A stretch of DNA of 64,000 bases from Paludibacter sp. (GCA_028710415.1 JAQTUE010000017.1:1-64000); one strand, 5' to 3'. Positions 15,096 through 25,529 are shown, numbered from the stretch's first letter. A program made the numbers and translations. The notes: generated by a model from the letters alone, not told the origin.

Positions 15096-17522
15096 TTATT
15101 TGAGGCTTCTTATCACGATATTTTCTTTTTTTAGTCCTTTACCCGAAACGGTAAGTTCAATATCGCCTTCGGTATTCGAAGACTGAACCAATACCACCAG
15201 TTTTCCGCTAAATGCTTTCATGGTTTGTCTCTGAAACTGTTCTAATGAGGTAGCATCCCCATTACAGACGGCTCTGAATGTACCGGCACCCTTCGTTTTA
15301 AATTGCAATTGATTGGAAGCTAAAGGGCATTGATTTCCATTTTTATCAACGATAGAAGCCGTTACATAACACAGGTCTTCACCATTAGCACTGATTGTCT
15401 TTCGATCGGCTTCCAGTTTAATACTGTATGGTTTGTCAGCGGTAGTTACCGATTTTTCAGACACAGCTTTACCGGCATCATCATAAGCCACTACTTTTAT
15501 TGTTCCCGGCTCATATTTCACGTTCATCCACATCAGTCGGTAACGGTTCTGTTTGGTATCATTGTTCTTTATTTGAATGCCCTGACTCTTTCCATTTACA
15601 AATAGTTCAGCACTTTTATAATTGGTATAAACAAAAACCGGTGTTACTTCACCTTCGCGGCCAGGCCAGGTCCAGTGTGGTAAAATGTGCAGGGTTTCGT
15701 CCTTTGTGTTCCATCGACTCCGATACAAATAATACCGGTCTTTGGGCAATCCTGCCAGATCGCACATACCAAAATAGGAACTACGCGATGGCCAGAAATT
15801 ATCATACGGCGTTGGTTCTCCTAAATAATCAAAACCGGTCCAGACAAATTCGCCTATCACCCAGGGTTTATCATCCTGCATTACAAAATCATCATCGGGC
15901 AGATTCGACCAATTACAGTACTCCATATCGTACGAAGAGCACTGGTAATCGTCATAAGTTTTCTCAGCTTGTTTTACAACAGGAAACTTATACACACCAC
16001 GGGAACTAACCGTAGATGCCGTTTCAGAACCCAGAATAAATCCTTGAGGGAATGATTTATAGGCTTCTTCGTACAATTGGACACGATAATTCAGACCGGG
16101 AACATCCAATAAGGCACCAAAACCGGAGGCCATAGTTGCTTTTACCTGATCCATCCCAACGGTTACAGGACGTGTCGGGTCTTCGCGATGGAAAATATCC
16201 TGCAACCATTTGGCACGTTTTACGCCTTCACTACCCCGCTGATCAGGAACTTCATTACCGGAACTCCACATCACTATACAAGGATGATTCCGAGTGGCCC
16301 GAACCAGGTTAATAACATCTTTTTCAGCCCATTCATCAAAATAAAGATTGTAGCCGTTTTTTACTTTCGGTTTTTTCCATTCATCAAAACTTTCTGCTAG
16401 AAAGAGGAATCCCATTTCGTCGCAAAGCTCCAGTTGCTCATGCGAAGGCATATTGTGGGACGAACGGATGGCGTTGCATCCCAAATCTTTCAAAATAGTC
16501 AACTGTCGTTTGAGTGCTGCTTTATTAATAGCAGTGCCCAACGGCCCCAGGTCGTGATGCAGGCAAACACCTTTAAACTTCGTCACTTTCCCATTCAGTT
16601 CAAAGCCATTTTCAGCACTGTATTTTATTGTTCGAATTCCAAAACATACCGTTTCAGTATCTTTTAAAGTGTTACCCTGATAAAGCCTAAGTTCTGCCGT
16701 GTACAAATAAGGAGAATCCGGACTCCATAAACGAGGATTCTTCACACCAACGTTTTGTTCTATCTCGTCTGCATACCTATCGGAAGCAGTATTTTCAGCA
16801 ACCACGTTGCCCTCCGAATCGCGAACAATGGTTTTGATAGTTAGATTATCACCCTGCACCTGCGACCGGATATTTACTTTTGCCACTTCACCGGACACAT
16901 AAGGCGTAGTGATGGATTGTGCCCACTGTTTAAAGCTCGTTTTATTTTTCACTATTACTTTTACCTTCCGGTATAAGCCTGCCCCCGGATACCAACGGGA
17001 AGAAAAAGAATTATTTTCAAGACGAACTGCTATGACATTTTCTATGCCTGGTTTTATATAAGAAGTGACATCAAAATAAAAATAACTGTATCCGTAAGGC
17101 CGGTTGCCGACCTTCTCGCCATTGACAAATACCTCTGCATTGCTCATAGCTCCGTCAAACGAAAGGATTACTTGCTTTTCGGTTGTAAATTCCGGCAAAC
17201 GAACCTTATTTCGGTACCAGCCTATACCAATAAAGGGTAAAGCACCAGTACGTCCGGTTTTTTCTGTAGCCGTTTTCTCATTGTTTTGTTCTATTTTAAT
17301 AACTTGTTTATCTATTTCTTTGTCAAACGGTCCATTGATTGCCCAGTCGTGAGGAACATGTACCGATTCCCAGTCAGAATCATTAAAACCAACAGATGAT
17401 GCAGTTGAATTTTCTCCTTTATAAAACTTCCAGGTAGATAGCTCCTTTACTATGGTTTGAGCAAATAAATTCGAGGTACAAATGGCACAAATAACGAAAA
17501 GTAAGCATATATTTTTTCTCAT
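15096..17522 (-). CDS. Exported GH2 glycosidase, probable beta-galactosidase
   Basis: An 808-residue GH2 enzyme with an N-terminal signal peptide (cleavage likely after SNLFA). Domains in order: sugar-binding jelly roll (about 30-190, VPHDWAINGPFD), immunoglobulin-like domain (about 190-300), TIM barrel (about 300-590) and C-terminal DUF4982/Ig-like domains. The acid/base Glu is in MWSSGNEVPD (about E424) and the probable nucleophile in LGSETAST (about E500); GEFVWTGFDYLGEPTPYDNF closes the barrel. This is the usual layout of Bacteroidetes exo-beta-galactosidases. In this locus it would remove galactose side chains from rhamnogalacturonan-I (inferred from context). Upstream lies an AraC regulator on the same strand. 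Confidence 0.88.
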   Translation of the reverse strand: MRKNICLLFVICAICTSNLFAQTIVKELSTWKFYKGENSTASSVGFNDSDWESVHVPHDWAINGPFDKEIDKQVIKIEQNNEKTATEKTGRTGALPFIGIGWYRNKVRLPEFTTEKQVILSFDGAMSNAEVFVNGEKVGNRPYGYSYFYFDVTSYIKPGIENVIAVRLENNSFSSRWYPGAGLYRKVKVIVKNKTSFKQWAQSITTPYVSGEVAKVNIRSQVQGDNLTIKTIVRDSEGNVVAENTASDRYADEIEQNVGVKNPRLWSPDSPYLYTAELRLYQGNTLKDTETVCFGIRTIKYSAENGFELNGKVTKFKGVCLHHDLGPLGTAINKAALKRQLTILKDLGCNAIRSSHNMPSHEQLELCDEMGFLFLAESFDEWKKPKVKNGYNLYFDEWAEKDVINLVRATRNHPCIVMWSSGNEVPDQRGSEGVKRAKWLQDIFHREDPTRPVTVGMDQVKATMASGFGALLDVPGLNYRVQLYEEAYKSFPQGFILGSETASTVSSRGVYKFPVVKQAEKTYDDYQCSSYDMEYCNWSNLPDDDFVMQDDKPWVIGEFVWTGFDYLGEPTPYDNFWPSRSSYFGMCDLAGLPKDRYYLYRSRWNTKDETLHILPHWTWPGREGEVTPVFVYTNYKSAELFVNGKSQGIQIKNNDTKQNRYRLMWMNVKYEPGTIKVVAYDDAGKAVSEKSVTTADKPYSIKLEADRKTISANGEDLCYVTASIVDKNGNQCPLASNQLQFKTKGAGTFRAVCNGDATSLEQFQRQTMKAFSGKLVVLVQSSNTEGDIELTVSGKGLKKENIVIRSLK

Positions 17523-17686
17523 TTTTTATTTCTTTTTATATTTTCAATTCATTAATGAATTTGCTCTGATAGTTATTGAAATCATCTTTCTTTCATTAAA
17601 TCTACCTGGCCGAATAATCCTGATTTTTGTTAAGTTGAAGGTGTGAATGTCTGTTATATAAAAAATTATTGCAACTAGATAAGAGT

Positions 17687-17960
17687 TTGAGGTTTGAAAG
17701 GTTTGAAGTTTGAAAGGTTTGAAAAGTTTGAAAAGTTCAATGTCCAATGTTCAGCGTTATTTGGATTGAAGCATGCAGAGAGTTCTGTGTTCTGTGTTCT
17801 GTGTTCTGTGTTCGGCGTTATTGGAACTGAAGTTTTCCGCAATTGGAGGAGTATTCCCCATATGGAAACAACTAATAAACGAGTCATCCAACTAACCTGT
17901 TAACCAATCAACTTAATTAACCAATCAACTTAATCAACGAATCAACAAGTCAACCAACAG
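17687..17960. repeat. Degenerate short tandem repeats between GH2 and the AraC gene
   Basis: Three tracts lie in a row: about seven copies of (A)GGTTTGAA / AAGTTTGAA (17687-17741), four to five copies of the 7-mer TTCTGTG (17782-17815), and two copies of AACCAATCAACTTAATT followed by diverged AATCAAC units (17897-17960). The first tract matches repeats near 31.44 kb and, in reverse, near 8.05 kb. No gene or promoter is seen in this 440-nt spacer. Confidence 0.7.
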
Positions 17961-17963
17961 GAA

Positions 17964-18851
17964 TTACCTGCTGAACGTCCTGTATTGGGAGGGTGAATAT
18001 CCGGTTCGTTTCTTAAATAAAGTGCCGAAATGGGCTACTGAATTATAATTCAGGGTATACGAAATCTCTTTCACCGAATGCGAAGTCTCCAATAACAGTT
18101 GTTTTGCTTTGCTTATTTTAAGCTCATGGAAATAAGTTGCCGGTGCAAACCCTGTTACGTTTTTAAATAGTTTTCGAAAGGTAGTGTAATTCGTATTTAA
18201 GTTCTCGGACAGTTCACCCGGATGGATGTTTTTAAAAACTTGCTCATTCATAATAATTTTGGCCCGTTCCACCAGTTGCAAATCAAATTTTGAAGCAATT
18301 TCGTGGTTGTTTATTTCAAATATCAGAAGTCCGATCATGTGGTATACTATCCCTGACAACTGAAGATCCAGGGGTTGAAGTTCAAATTTAGCCAATTCAA
18401 TAGCCCGGTTATAGAGTTTCGCCAGTTCCTCATTCAACCCGATAGTATAGACCTGACTGTCATATCCCAGGAATGAGTTTTCAATCCAGTTAGATACAAT
18501 GCTGCTTTTGAATCCGATATAGTACTCATTCCAACCTGTTTCTACAGAAGGCGTATATGAATGCCACTGGCCAGGGCGTATAATAAAGATTTTACCTGCA
18601 GTGAGAGTATATTCCCTGTTTTCGATCAATAACCTGCCACTGCCTTTGGTGATATAAATCAATTGATACTCATCCAACGTCCTCCCGTTTTGGAAATTAA
18701 AATAATAACCTGACGGGTGACTTTTTACCGGATATGGTGTATGTGGCTGAATGGTCTGAAATCCGACAGTATTGACAGTTACTCCCAGATTTTTATTCTC
18801 TGTGTTTCTGTGCAGATATTTCACATCAACACCTAAATCATTATAATTCAT
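17964..18851 (-). CDS. AraC-family transcriptional regulator
   Basis: A 295-residue regulator. The N-terminal cupin-like ligand domain (about 40-170, with YYFNFQNGRTLDEYQLIYITKGSGRLLIE and IIRPGQWHSYTPS) is followed by a C-terminal double helix-turn-helix of the AraC type (about 195-295, ending TLNYNSVAHFGTLFKKRTGYSPSQYRTF). Such proteins usually sense a sugar or oligosaccharide and activate nearby catabolic genes. It lies upstream of the GH2 gene on the same strand and is the second regulator of the locus beside the hybrid sensor at 31.7 kb. The effector is not visible from sequence. Confidence 0.88.
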   Translation of the reverse strand: MNYNDLGVDVKYLHRNTENKNLGVTVNTVGFQTIQPHTPYPVKSHPSGYYFNFQNGRTLDEYQLIYITKGSGRLLIENREYTLTAGKIFIIRPGQWHSYTPSVETGWNEYYIGFKSSIVSNWIENSFLGYDSQVYTIGLNEELAKLYNRAIELAKFELQPLDLQLSGIVYHMIGLLIFEINNHEIASKFDLQLVERAKIIMNEQVFKNIHPGELSENLNTNYTTFRKLFKNVTGFAPATYFHELKISKAKQLLLETSHSVKEISYTLNYNSVAHFGTLFKKRTGYSPSQYRTFSR

Positions 18852-19229
18852 AATTAAGCTGATTCTTATAATATAAGTTTGTCACAAGGTTTAAATCCAG
18901 AAAGCTGCAGTTTCACCTCTATACCCTGAATTGATCATTTCGGGATATGCTGCGATTGCAATATAATGTCGTAAATAATAAAGATAGGAATGCGAATGGA
19001 TCATGCTATTAAATTTATTTTGCTAAATTTAATTGTTAGTGATATAAATAAAATCAAAAAATGATTATCCGCAATGTGTCCTAAAGTTACAAATAAGGAG
19101 TATCGATGCTTTGCACCTTTAATTGCTTTTCATATTTCAATCATTTCTACCAAAATATCGGGTTACACTTCTTGTCCAGGCAATGAAAAGGAACAGCGTT
19201 CCGACATGTTGGTAGAATTAAAAAATATC

Positions 19230-19858
19230 AAGAACAAATAAAAGGTGCAGATGGTACATTCCGGTCTATCGGAAGCACCGAAAGATAATACCAATTATTA
19301 TGTTTTAGAACTTTATGTAGATAATTATTTAAATGAGCCTCTTTAAGTCCCCTTTAAGGGTCATCTTTACTCTTCTTCTTCACGATGTCACCATCATAAC
19401 ACTTCTAAACAATAAATAATTCATTCATTATCCAATAGTATTCCATCTATATTCCATATCTTTATAATATTGGAATATATATGGATCATATATGGAACAC
19501 ATATGGAATATATATGGAACATCACCGATATGGTATCGATATGATGGTGGTATCAACAGAACAAGTGTAATAAATAAAAAAACTGAACCCATTCATTAAA
19601 ATCCATTCAACATTATTCATTTTAAGTATGTGAAAATAGAACGTATTATTCTAGAAATAATTATAATTAACTGACCGACAAACATTTTAAAAGGTACAGA
19701 GCACCGAAAGATAAAACCAACAAGTAAGTTTTAGGACTTTATGCGGATAATCATAAAAAAAATAAACCTTTCAATAAAGTTTGCATTAAAACCGGAAATT
19801 ATAAACAGCCGGAGTATCTAGAACCATCATTCTTTTACGGGTAAACACACCATATTGA
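19230..19858 (+). pseudogene. Two decayed copies of an unidentified coding fragment
   Basis: Two stretches, about 19270-19340 and 19702-19770, align as DNA and as peptides: APKDNTNYYVLELYVDNYLNEPL in the first, APKDKTN, stop, VLGLYADNHKKNKPF in the second. The second copy reads on to QPEYLEPSFFYG before stopping. Both lack starts and carry stops, so they are relics of one paralogous sequence. The family is not recognised. A 22-nt piece next to the first copy (19253-19274) recurs at 56962-56983 with one mismatch. Confidence 0.4.
19383..19554. repeat. Inverted array of degenerate 11-bp units (locus 1)
   Basis: The right half repeats an 11-nt unit such as ATATATGGAAC about six times (about 19472-19537). 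The left half carries the inverse (TATTCCATCT, ATATTCCATAT). The outermost parts are also inverse: GATGTCACCATCATA near 19384 faces TATGATGGTGGTATC near 19538. The array is therefore one long imperfect hairpin built from 11-nt repeats, in a 1.45-kb non-coding region between the AraC gene and the first PL11 gene. A structurally similar array is at about 42290-42470. The remaining non-coding DNA, 18852-19229 and 19860-20242, shows nothing recognisable. Confidence 0.65.
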
Positions 19859-20242
19859 TAATGCAAATAAACAACAATAAGTATCAACATAAACTGTAAT
19901 TCCATTCAATGACCATAAAAATAATACAAAACTAAAACAGCTAATTATGAAGTGGATAAAAAAACAGTATTATTTAGATAAAATATATTTTTTGTAACTC
20001 TAAAACGAGTTTTAGCAAAGTATTTTTTACAATAAGGGGGCTTATACAGTTTAGGATTTCAGCATTAACTGTCGGCTGTTTTATGGTACTCCTAGAATCA
20101 CATAAAGCAAAAGTCTATTCATCAAAATAAGAAGAACAACAGGTAATGACAGGTACCATATGAGTTTATAGTGAAATATCTGTCTGTAAGCATATTTTTA
20201 TTATTATTCACTAATAATCAATGAAAGTTTTGCATAACCGGC

Positions 20243-20294
20243 TTATTCAACAAAAAAGCAGCCGGTTTACACCGGCTGCTTTTTTGTTGAATAA
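20243..20294 (-). terminator. Strong bidirectional terminator after PL11 gene 1
   Basis: A perfect 23-bp inverted repeat, arms 20243-20265 and 20272-20294, with loop TTTACA. The GC core GCAGCCGG/CCGGCTGC is flanked by A6 and T6 runs, so it can end transcription on either strand. It lies 10 nt after the PL11 stop codon. Confidence 0.9.
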
Positions 20295-20304
20295 CTCTGT
20301 TTCA

Positions 20305-23300
20305 TTAAAGTTTAATTACTTTCCGTAGGAATGATTGGTTGTTGCTGTTGGTCACTTTAACAAAATACAATCCCGGTTGCATGCCATTCATTTCCAATTT
20401 ATAGTTTTGTACTACTGAGCTGGTTATTCTTGAAGAAACCACCGTACCTACTTCACTGATCAATTCCACTTTCACTTCACCGTTTAGCCCGCCAATGCTG
20501 ACAAAGCAAAAATCGTGAATCGGGCTTGGATAAACGCGAATGTTGGAACCAGAAATATCTTCAATGCCATCGGCCAGATCAACAGAAATGATACCCTCCG
20601 TAATTCTGGAAGTGTTCCATTTCAAACCATCTCCCGGAGTAACCGGTGAAATAGCATCAAAAGCTCCACTGGCTGTTGCTGCACTGAAAATGGTATAACT
20701 GTTTCCTGACTTATAAGCTGCACCGCTATTTATCAATTCCAGCGTTCCCTTCAATACTACTGTTCCGGCAACTGCAATCTTGTCATTCAGAATGCCTAAC
20801 ACCTTGATAATAGTCTTCGAACCGGTCTGAAGAACCAGATTTGTGCCCAGGGTAAGCATCCCTATCGAAGTGATACCCGGTGCCAGGAATGCTCCGGAGC
20901 CAATAACAACTGATCCCGTGACAATACCTGTGCCGGCAAGTGTTCCACCGTTGTTTACGTATACGGTTCCGGTTCCGGTAGCACTACCTGTTGTATTTGT
21001 GGCAATCACTTTTCCTCCGTTGATTGTGAATGACGAAGTCATCAGGTTTGCACCCGATAACGTCCAGGCTCCGGTGCCTGATTTTGTAACAGTAGCACCA
21101 TCTTTGAATACCCCTGCAAAAACAGCATCACGGTTATCAGTACCTGTTTGCCAGATGCCGGCACCTACGGTAGAGCCTGCAACTCCGGAAATAGATCCTG
21201 TTTTTACGATGGTTGTTGTACTCGAACTACTTGCCCCGATGGCTGAATATGCGCTCAGGTCCACTGCATTTGACAGATGAACGTTTGCCAGCGGGAATCC
21301 AATGGTGTTGGTTGTAATGCGGCAGTTTCCGCTACCTCCATTGATAATAACCAGTTTTCCGGTAAAGTTAGCACCACCTGCCACTAAATCGGCACGGACG
21401 TATGGTACCGTGTAATTCAGCGTTCCGCCCCCTGAAATACTTCCATTAATCACACAGCGTCCTGATGCCTCAAGCGATCCGGTCTGGTTAGCACCTATGG
21501 TAAGGCTCCAGGTTGGTTTTTGATTGTAGTCAGCTGTGTTGTAGAACATGGTTATTTTTCCTCCATTTTCGAGGGTTACAGGTCCTGTCCCAAGGCCACT
21601 GGTATTCATTGTTACCGTTCCCAACGCCAGGTTGCCTCCATTAATGATGGTACCTCCGGAATAAGTGTTAGCAACATTCCCTGAAAAATTTAATTGTCCG
21701 GGACCATTCTTTACCAGCTTTCCTGCTCCGGAAACTATCCCGGAAACAGAGACCACTCCGTTTGATTTCGGCACATTGATCGTATCATTTCCGTTTAGAA
21801 TAATACAGTGGTTTGAATTCGTTGTCACTGCATTCACAATCAGACGGCTGTTGGTCATAGTGAAATTTGCAGGATCAACAGTTGCAGATCCCAATGAGCT
21901 GGCAGCTCCACCATCCCCCAACGCAGCAACCTGTATAACGGTATTGTTTAGAATTGTTTTACCGGTATAGGTATTGTTGGTTGTCTGGATATCCAGTAGG
22001 CCACTGCCTGTTTTCACAAAGTCACCGTTCCCTGTTATTCCACCTGCTCCATTTAATACATAATTGGTATTATTCGTAAAGTACGTTCCGGAAGTTGTCA
22101 TATTATCCTTGAGTGTAACCGTTTTTACGGAGGCAGTATCATTGAACTGAACCGAATCGCTGTTCACAAAATAAGTCGGGTTACCGGTAATCTTGAAATT
22201 AGCAGATAGAAAGTCCCAACTGCTGCTTTCTTTTCCTGTCCAGGTAACCGTACCGGCTGACCGTGTTGAATTTACAACCAGTTTTAAAGTATTATTTTCA
22301 ATAATTAAAGCAACCGGAAGGCCATTAATTCCGGCAATTGCAAAGTTAGAGACCGAGCCGGTGAGCGCGCCTGTCCATTTAATCAGGGAGTAAGTCCCGG
22401 CAGGGAGCACACCACTTTCGGTATTAATAACGACATTGTTTACACCTGACAAAGTCAGATTACCATTAATAACCAACGAATCATTTTTATAGGCGTCAAA
22501 AGGTAAAATATCCAATTGAACATTTACTTTACCCGCCATAACGACATTGCTGTTTATAGTCATTTTACCAAGCTTACCCGGTGCGAGCCCATTTCCGGGG
22601 GATAATCTGCCACCTTCGATATTGAGTGCCGGATTCAACGTAATACCTCCGTTAAGTACAGCATTACCACCTAACGTGCCTTTAGCCAATATCACTACCG
22701 GGCTTGCCAAGGAGCCGTTCACAAATACCGATCCTTCGGATACTATTGTTTTACCGGTGTAAGTATGATTTCCGTTGAGAATAAAAGAGCCATTGAGCGA
22801 TTTGACAAGTTCCATGGCACCGGTTAATTTACCGGTTCCTGAAAGCGTAAAATCGTGTCCCAGTGGATTGATAGCCCATAGCTTAGAAGGAGCCAGATCA
22901 CTGTTAAGTTGAATAGCTGAGGAATTACTGCCCGAAATATCAAACATGACATCATCTCCATCAGTGAAAGCAGATGTTGTTTTCTCATCGTCAAGCACAA
23001 AGTTAGCCGATGATTTATCGAACGCAGTTCCTGAGGTCCAGGTCAGCTTTGCCTTTTGCATTGGTGAAATGGGTGGTGTGGGCATATTATACCCCAGATA
23101 AAAATCAGGGAATGCAGACTGGTAGTACCCTCTGGTAGTTGCTTGCATACGGTATGCCGGATTTTGCATCAAACAGTAAATACGATTGCTTGTGGGATAA
23201 TCTGTTGAAAATGCCACAAATCCGGGGCAAGTGGCATAGGTAGAATCGCCCACCAGCACAGAACCTTTTTTCTCAAGTACAATTTCTTCGCGCCAATCAC

Positions 23301-24969
23301 CTGAGATATCACCGAAGAACATGGGACGTGTGCCCCATTCGGATTTAACCTGCCAATTGGTCATCTTGGCAAATTCTATCAACCGGTTATCAAAAGAATG
23401 GTTTGTCATACTATATTTACGGATATCAGCATTAAATCCACTGCCATCGGCGGAGGCAAGTTCTTCACGGGCCAGGTCACCATCCCACCAGACACCTTCG
23501 AATGGGAATGGCGTATTGCCTTCAAACAGGACATTTCCCTTGGCATCGTAGATATTGGGCATGGTAGACCAGAACTCATATCCTAACCTTGTAGAGTCAA
23601 CATCCATACATTCACCGCGGCCTACATCACCAACTCCTGATAAATAATACTTTTTAATAGCCTCTCCTGTTCCTGAATCATAAAGTATCTGACCCAACAT
23701 GGAGCCTGAATTTTGCCCGATAGCAAATGTCTCCAGCCCCGGACGTTCAGGGTTAATATCCCCGACCCGGAAACGGTCGCCATGACTGATATGGGCATTA
23801 AAAGCCACTGTTCCGTCATATTTTATTCCGTACCCGATATCCAGCAACTCATCGTGGCCATCCAGATCTACGTCAGCCACACGAATTCCATGTCCCTCTG
23901 CTGCATCCAGTTTACCACGTTCCCAATTATACCAGTTTACCCAATTCCCGGTTTTATCATACCCGTAAGCCGATGCATAATACCAGTGATATTGATCTGA
24001 AGCTGTACGGGTTTTATAGATAAATCCTACAGAGGGGTGTTTACCGTCCAGGTAGGTTATGGCCATGTGTCCATTCAGATTACTATACTCATCACTCATA
24101 AATATGGCTTTATTTGTGCGGGTATAGTTAGATGGATATTTCATCTCAATACTGTTTTTCTCAACACCGGTCATCCCATCAATAACAGTAATATATTGTG
24201 GTGAATTCCTCACTGTTTGTGTTTCATAGTTAATAATACCATCGTTATCAGTATCGAGTGTAGTCGATCCAAGCACGCCTTTACCATTGGCAAATTTGGT
24301 TCCGTCACTGCTCTTGATAACCACTTCGCCTTTTCCGTCACCATCCATATCATAGGCAATCACCATGTCATCCTGTCCCTGGCAAATGCTTACATTTGGT
24401 CCCATATCGACAGTCCATAGCAAGGTGCCACCCCGCAGGTAACCCTGAATTTTATGTGAACCCCCGGTTGTAGAAAGACGGTCGACCACAAAGTCATACT
24501 CCCCGTCACCATCTAAATCGACAGGCCAGCAAAACTTAGTACTGTATTGCCATAATTCCAATCCGTCCAATAAAGGATTAAAAGGTATATCCAGATAAGC
24601 ACTGCGGTATGTAGTGAACCCGTTTGACGGAATAGTAAAGATACCGCTTGGAGCACCTTCCACGCCATTGATTACAGGAGTAACATACAGTTGGGTTCCG
24701 GCAGCTACATTTCCTGTGGAAGGTGAAAAATTTGTCATGGTGAGCAAGCTTGTATTTAGCTTGGCAAAACCGGCCCCACCGGTCTTTTTGGCATACAGAT
24801 TGAATTGTATGTTTTCAGGATCGGTAGCAAAATAGCGCCAACTAATAAAAAAGTTGCCGGTTGTATTGCGTACAGCAACCACACTACGGTCAAGCTTCTC
24901 CATTTTCCGTTGAGCACTTAAACTTCCAAGGGTTAGAACCAAGACAATAAAAAGGAATAGTTTTTTCAT
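20305..24969 (-). CDS. PL11 rhamnogalacturonan lyase fused to beta-strand repeats and T9SS tail
   Basis: About 1554 residues from the chosen start at 24969, where a signal peptide begins (MKKLFLFIVLVLTLGSLSAQ); an in-frame ATG at 25032 would put 21 residues before it. Residues about 20-635 form a PL11 rhamnogalacturonan-I lyase: RKMEKLDRSVVAV, calcium-binding DLDGDGEYDFVVD, DMDGDGKGEVVIKSSDG and DVDLDGHDELLDIG, then GDISGDWREEIV. About 640-1460 is a long repeat region with autotransporter-associated motifs such as GTGAWTLSGANLMTSSFTINGGKV. The last 80 residues (NIRVYPSPIHDFCF...GLYFVKVTNSNNQSFLRKVIKL) are a type A T9SS sorting tail. It should be exported and held at the cell surface, cutting the pectin backbone there. 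Confidence 0.9.
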   Translation of the reverse strand: MKKLFLFIVLVLTLGSLSAQRKMEKLDRSVVAVRNTTGNFFISWRYFATDPENIQFNLYAKKTGGAGFAKLNTSLLTMTNFSPSTGNVAAGTQLYVTPVINGVEGAPSGIFTIPSNGFTTYRSAYLDIPFNPLLDGLELWQYSTKFCWPVDLDGDGEYDFVVDRLSTTGGSHKIQGYLRGGTLLWTVDMGPNVSICQGQDDMVIAYDMDGDGKGEVVIKSSDGTKFANGKGVLGSTTLDTDNDGIINYETQTVRNSPQYITVIDGMTGVEKNSIEMKYPSNYTRTNKAIFMSDEYSNLNGHMAITYLDGKHPSVGFIYKTRTASDQYHWYYASAYGYDKTGNWVNWYNWERGKLDAAEGHGIRVADVDLDGHDELLDIGYGIKYDGTVAFNAHISHGDRFRVGDINPERPGLETFAIGQNSGSMLGQILYDSGTGEAIKKYYLSGVGDVGRGECMDVDSTRLGYEFWSTMPNIYDAKGNVLFEGNTPFPFEGVWWDGDLAREELASADGSGFNADIRKYSMTNHSFDNRLIEFAKMTNWQVKSEWGTRPMFFGDISGDWREEIVLEKKGSVLVGDSTYATCPGFVAFSTDYPTSNRIYCLMQNPAYRMQATTRGYYQSAFPDFYLGYNMPTPPISPMQKAKLTWTSGTAFDKSSANFVLDDEKTTSAFTDGDDVMFDISGSNSSAIQLNSDLAPSKLWAINPLGHDFTLSGTGKLTGAMELVKSLNGSFILNGNHTYTGKTIVSEGSVFVNGSLASPVVILAKGTLGGNAVLNGGITLNPALNIEGGRLSPGNGLAPGKLGKMTINSNVVMAGKVNVQLDILPFDAYKNDSLVINGNLTLSGVNNVVINTESGVLPAGTYSLIKWTGALTGSVSNFAIAGINGLPVALIIENNTLKLVVNSTRSAGTVTWTGKESSSWDFLSANFKITGNPTYFVNSDSVQFNDTASVKTVTLKDNMTTSGTYFTNNTNYVLNGAGGITGNGDFVKTGSGLLDIQTTNNTYTGKTILNNTVIQVAALGDGGAASSLGSATVDPANFTMTNSRLIVNAVTTNSNHCIILNGNDTINVPKSNGVVSVSGIVSGAGKLVKNGPGQLNFSGNVANTYSGGTIINGGNLALGTVTMNTSGLGTGPVTLENGGKITMFYNTADYNQKPTWSLTIGANQTGSLEASGRCVINGSISGGGTLNYTVPYVRADLVAGGANFTGKLVIINGGSGNCRITTNTIGFPLANVHLSNAVDLSAYSAIGASSSSTTTIVKTGSISGVAGSTVGAGIWQTGTDNRDAVFAGVFKDGATVTKSGTGAWTLSGANLMTSSFTINGGKVIATNTTGSATGTGTVYVNNGGTLAGTGIVTGSVVIGSGAFLAPGITSIGMLTLGTNLVLQTGSKTIIKVLGILNDKIAVAGTVVLKGTLELINSGAAYKSGNSYTIFSAATASGAFDAISPVTPGDGLKWNTSRITEGIISVDLADGIEDISGSNIRVYPSPIHDFCFVSIGGLNGEVKVELISEVGTVVSSRITSSVVQNYKLEMNGMQPGLYFVKVTNSNNQSFLRKVIKL

Positions 24970-25529
24970 TCGAAATGATATATTAGTGAGAAATAAGATA
25001 AATATAAACAAGAAACAAGAATCAAGAGCCAAGAAACAAGAAACAAGAAATAATAAGAAACATATTAGCGTTGTTCGAGACAGTATGTCAGATTAATATG
25101 TTGGTTGTAAATACAGGTTGAAAAGACTGTGTTTTTAATATTAATGCATCGGATTAATTACTGGGTCATGGATAAATAATGTCCGATTGTTGATTTGATC
25201 ATTCAGGTTTGTAAAAATAAATAAACTTTGGGTTATGCACATCATCCATTTTTACATTTAACCATCAGACTTCAGTTCGGTAATGGCGATCCTGTCTTTT
25301 AATGTCAATAAAAAGAATCGAACAATTATCTGAAAATTTGGAGTGTAGAGAATGGTATCAACAACTAATTTTAAGTTCTCAAACAAGACATAGCCTATTG
25401 ACTATATCCTGTTTGTTGAACTTAAACTTTGCAATAAAATTTATTTAAAACTTCGGACTTATTCTGACACTATTTTTTGAACGTGTATATGTTCGTGAAT
25501 AATGTAAATTATAGTCAGAATAAATCCTA

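Noticed and set aside
20843-22762. Several Val/Pro/Thr-rich plus-strand reading frames opposite the repeat regions of the surface proteins
   Set aside because: They are antisense shadows of Gly/Thr/Asn-rich beta-repeat coding sequence; similar frames appear opposite every such repeat region, and none has a domain or neighbour that supports it.
25441-25529. Inverted repeat TTATTCTGAC ... GTCAGAATAA after the 25530-28229 gene as a terminator
   Set aside because: The arms are 45 nt apart with an AT-rich interior and no U-run follows on the minus strand; it is not a convincing intrinsic terminator.
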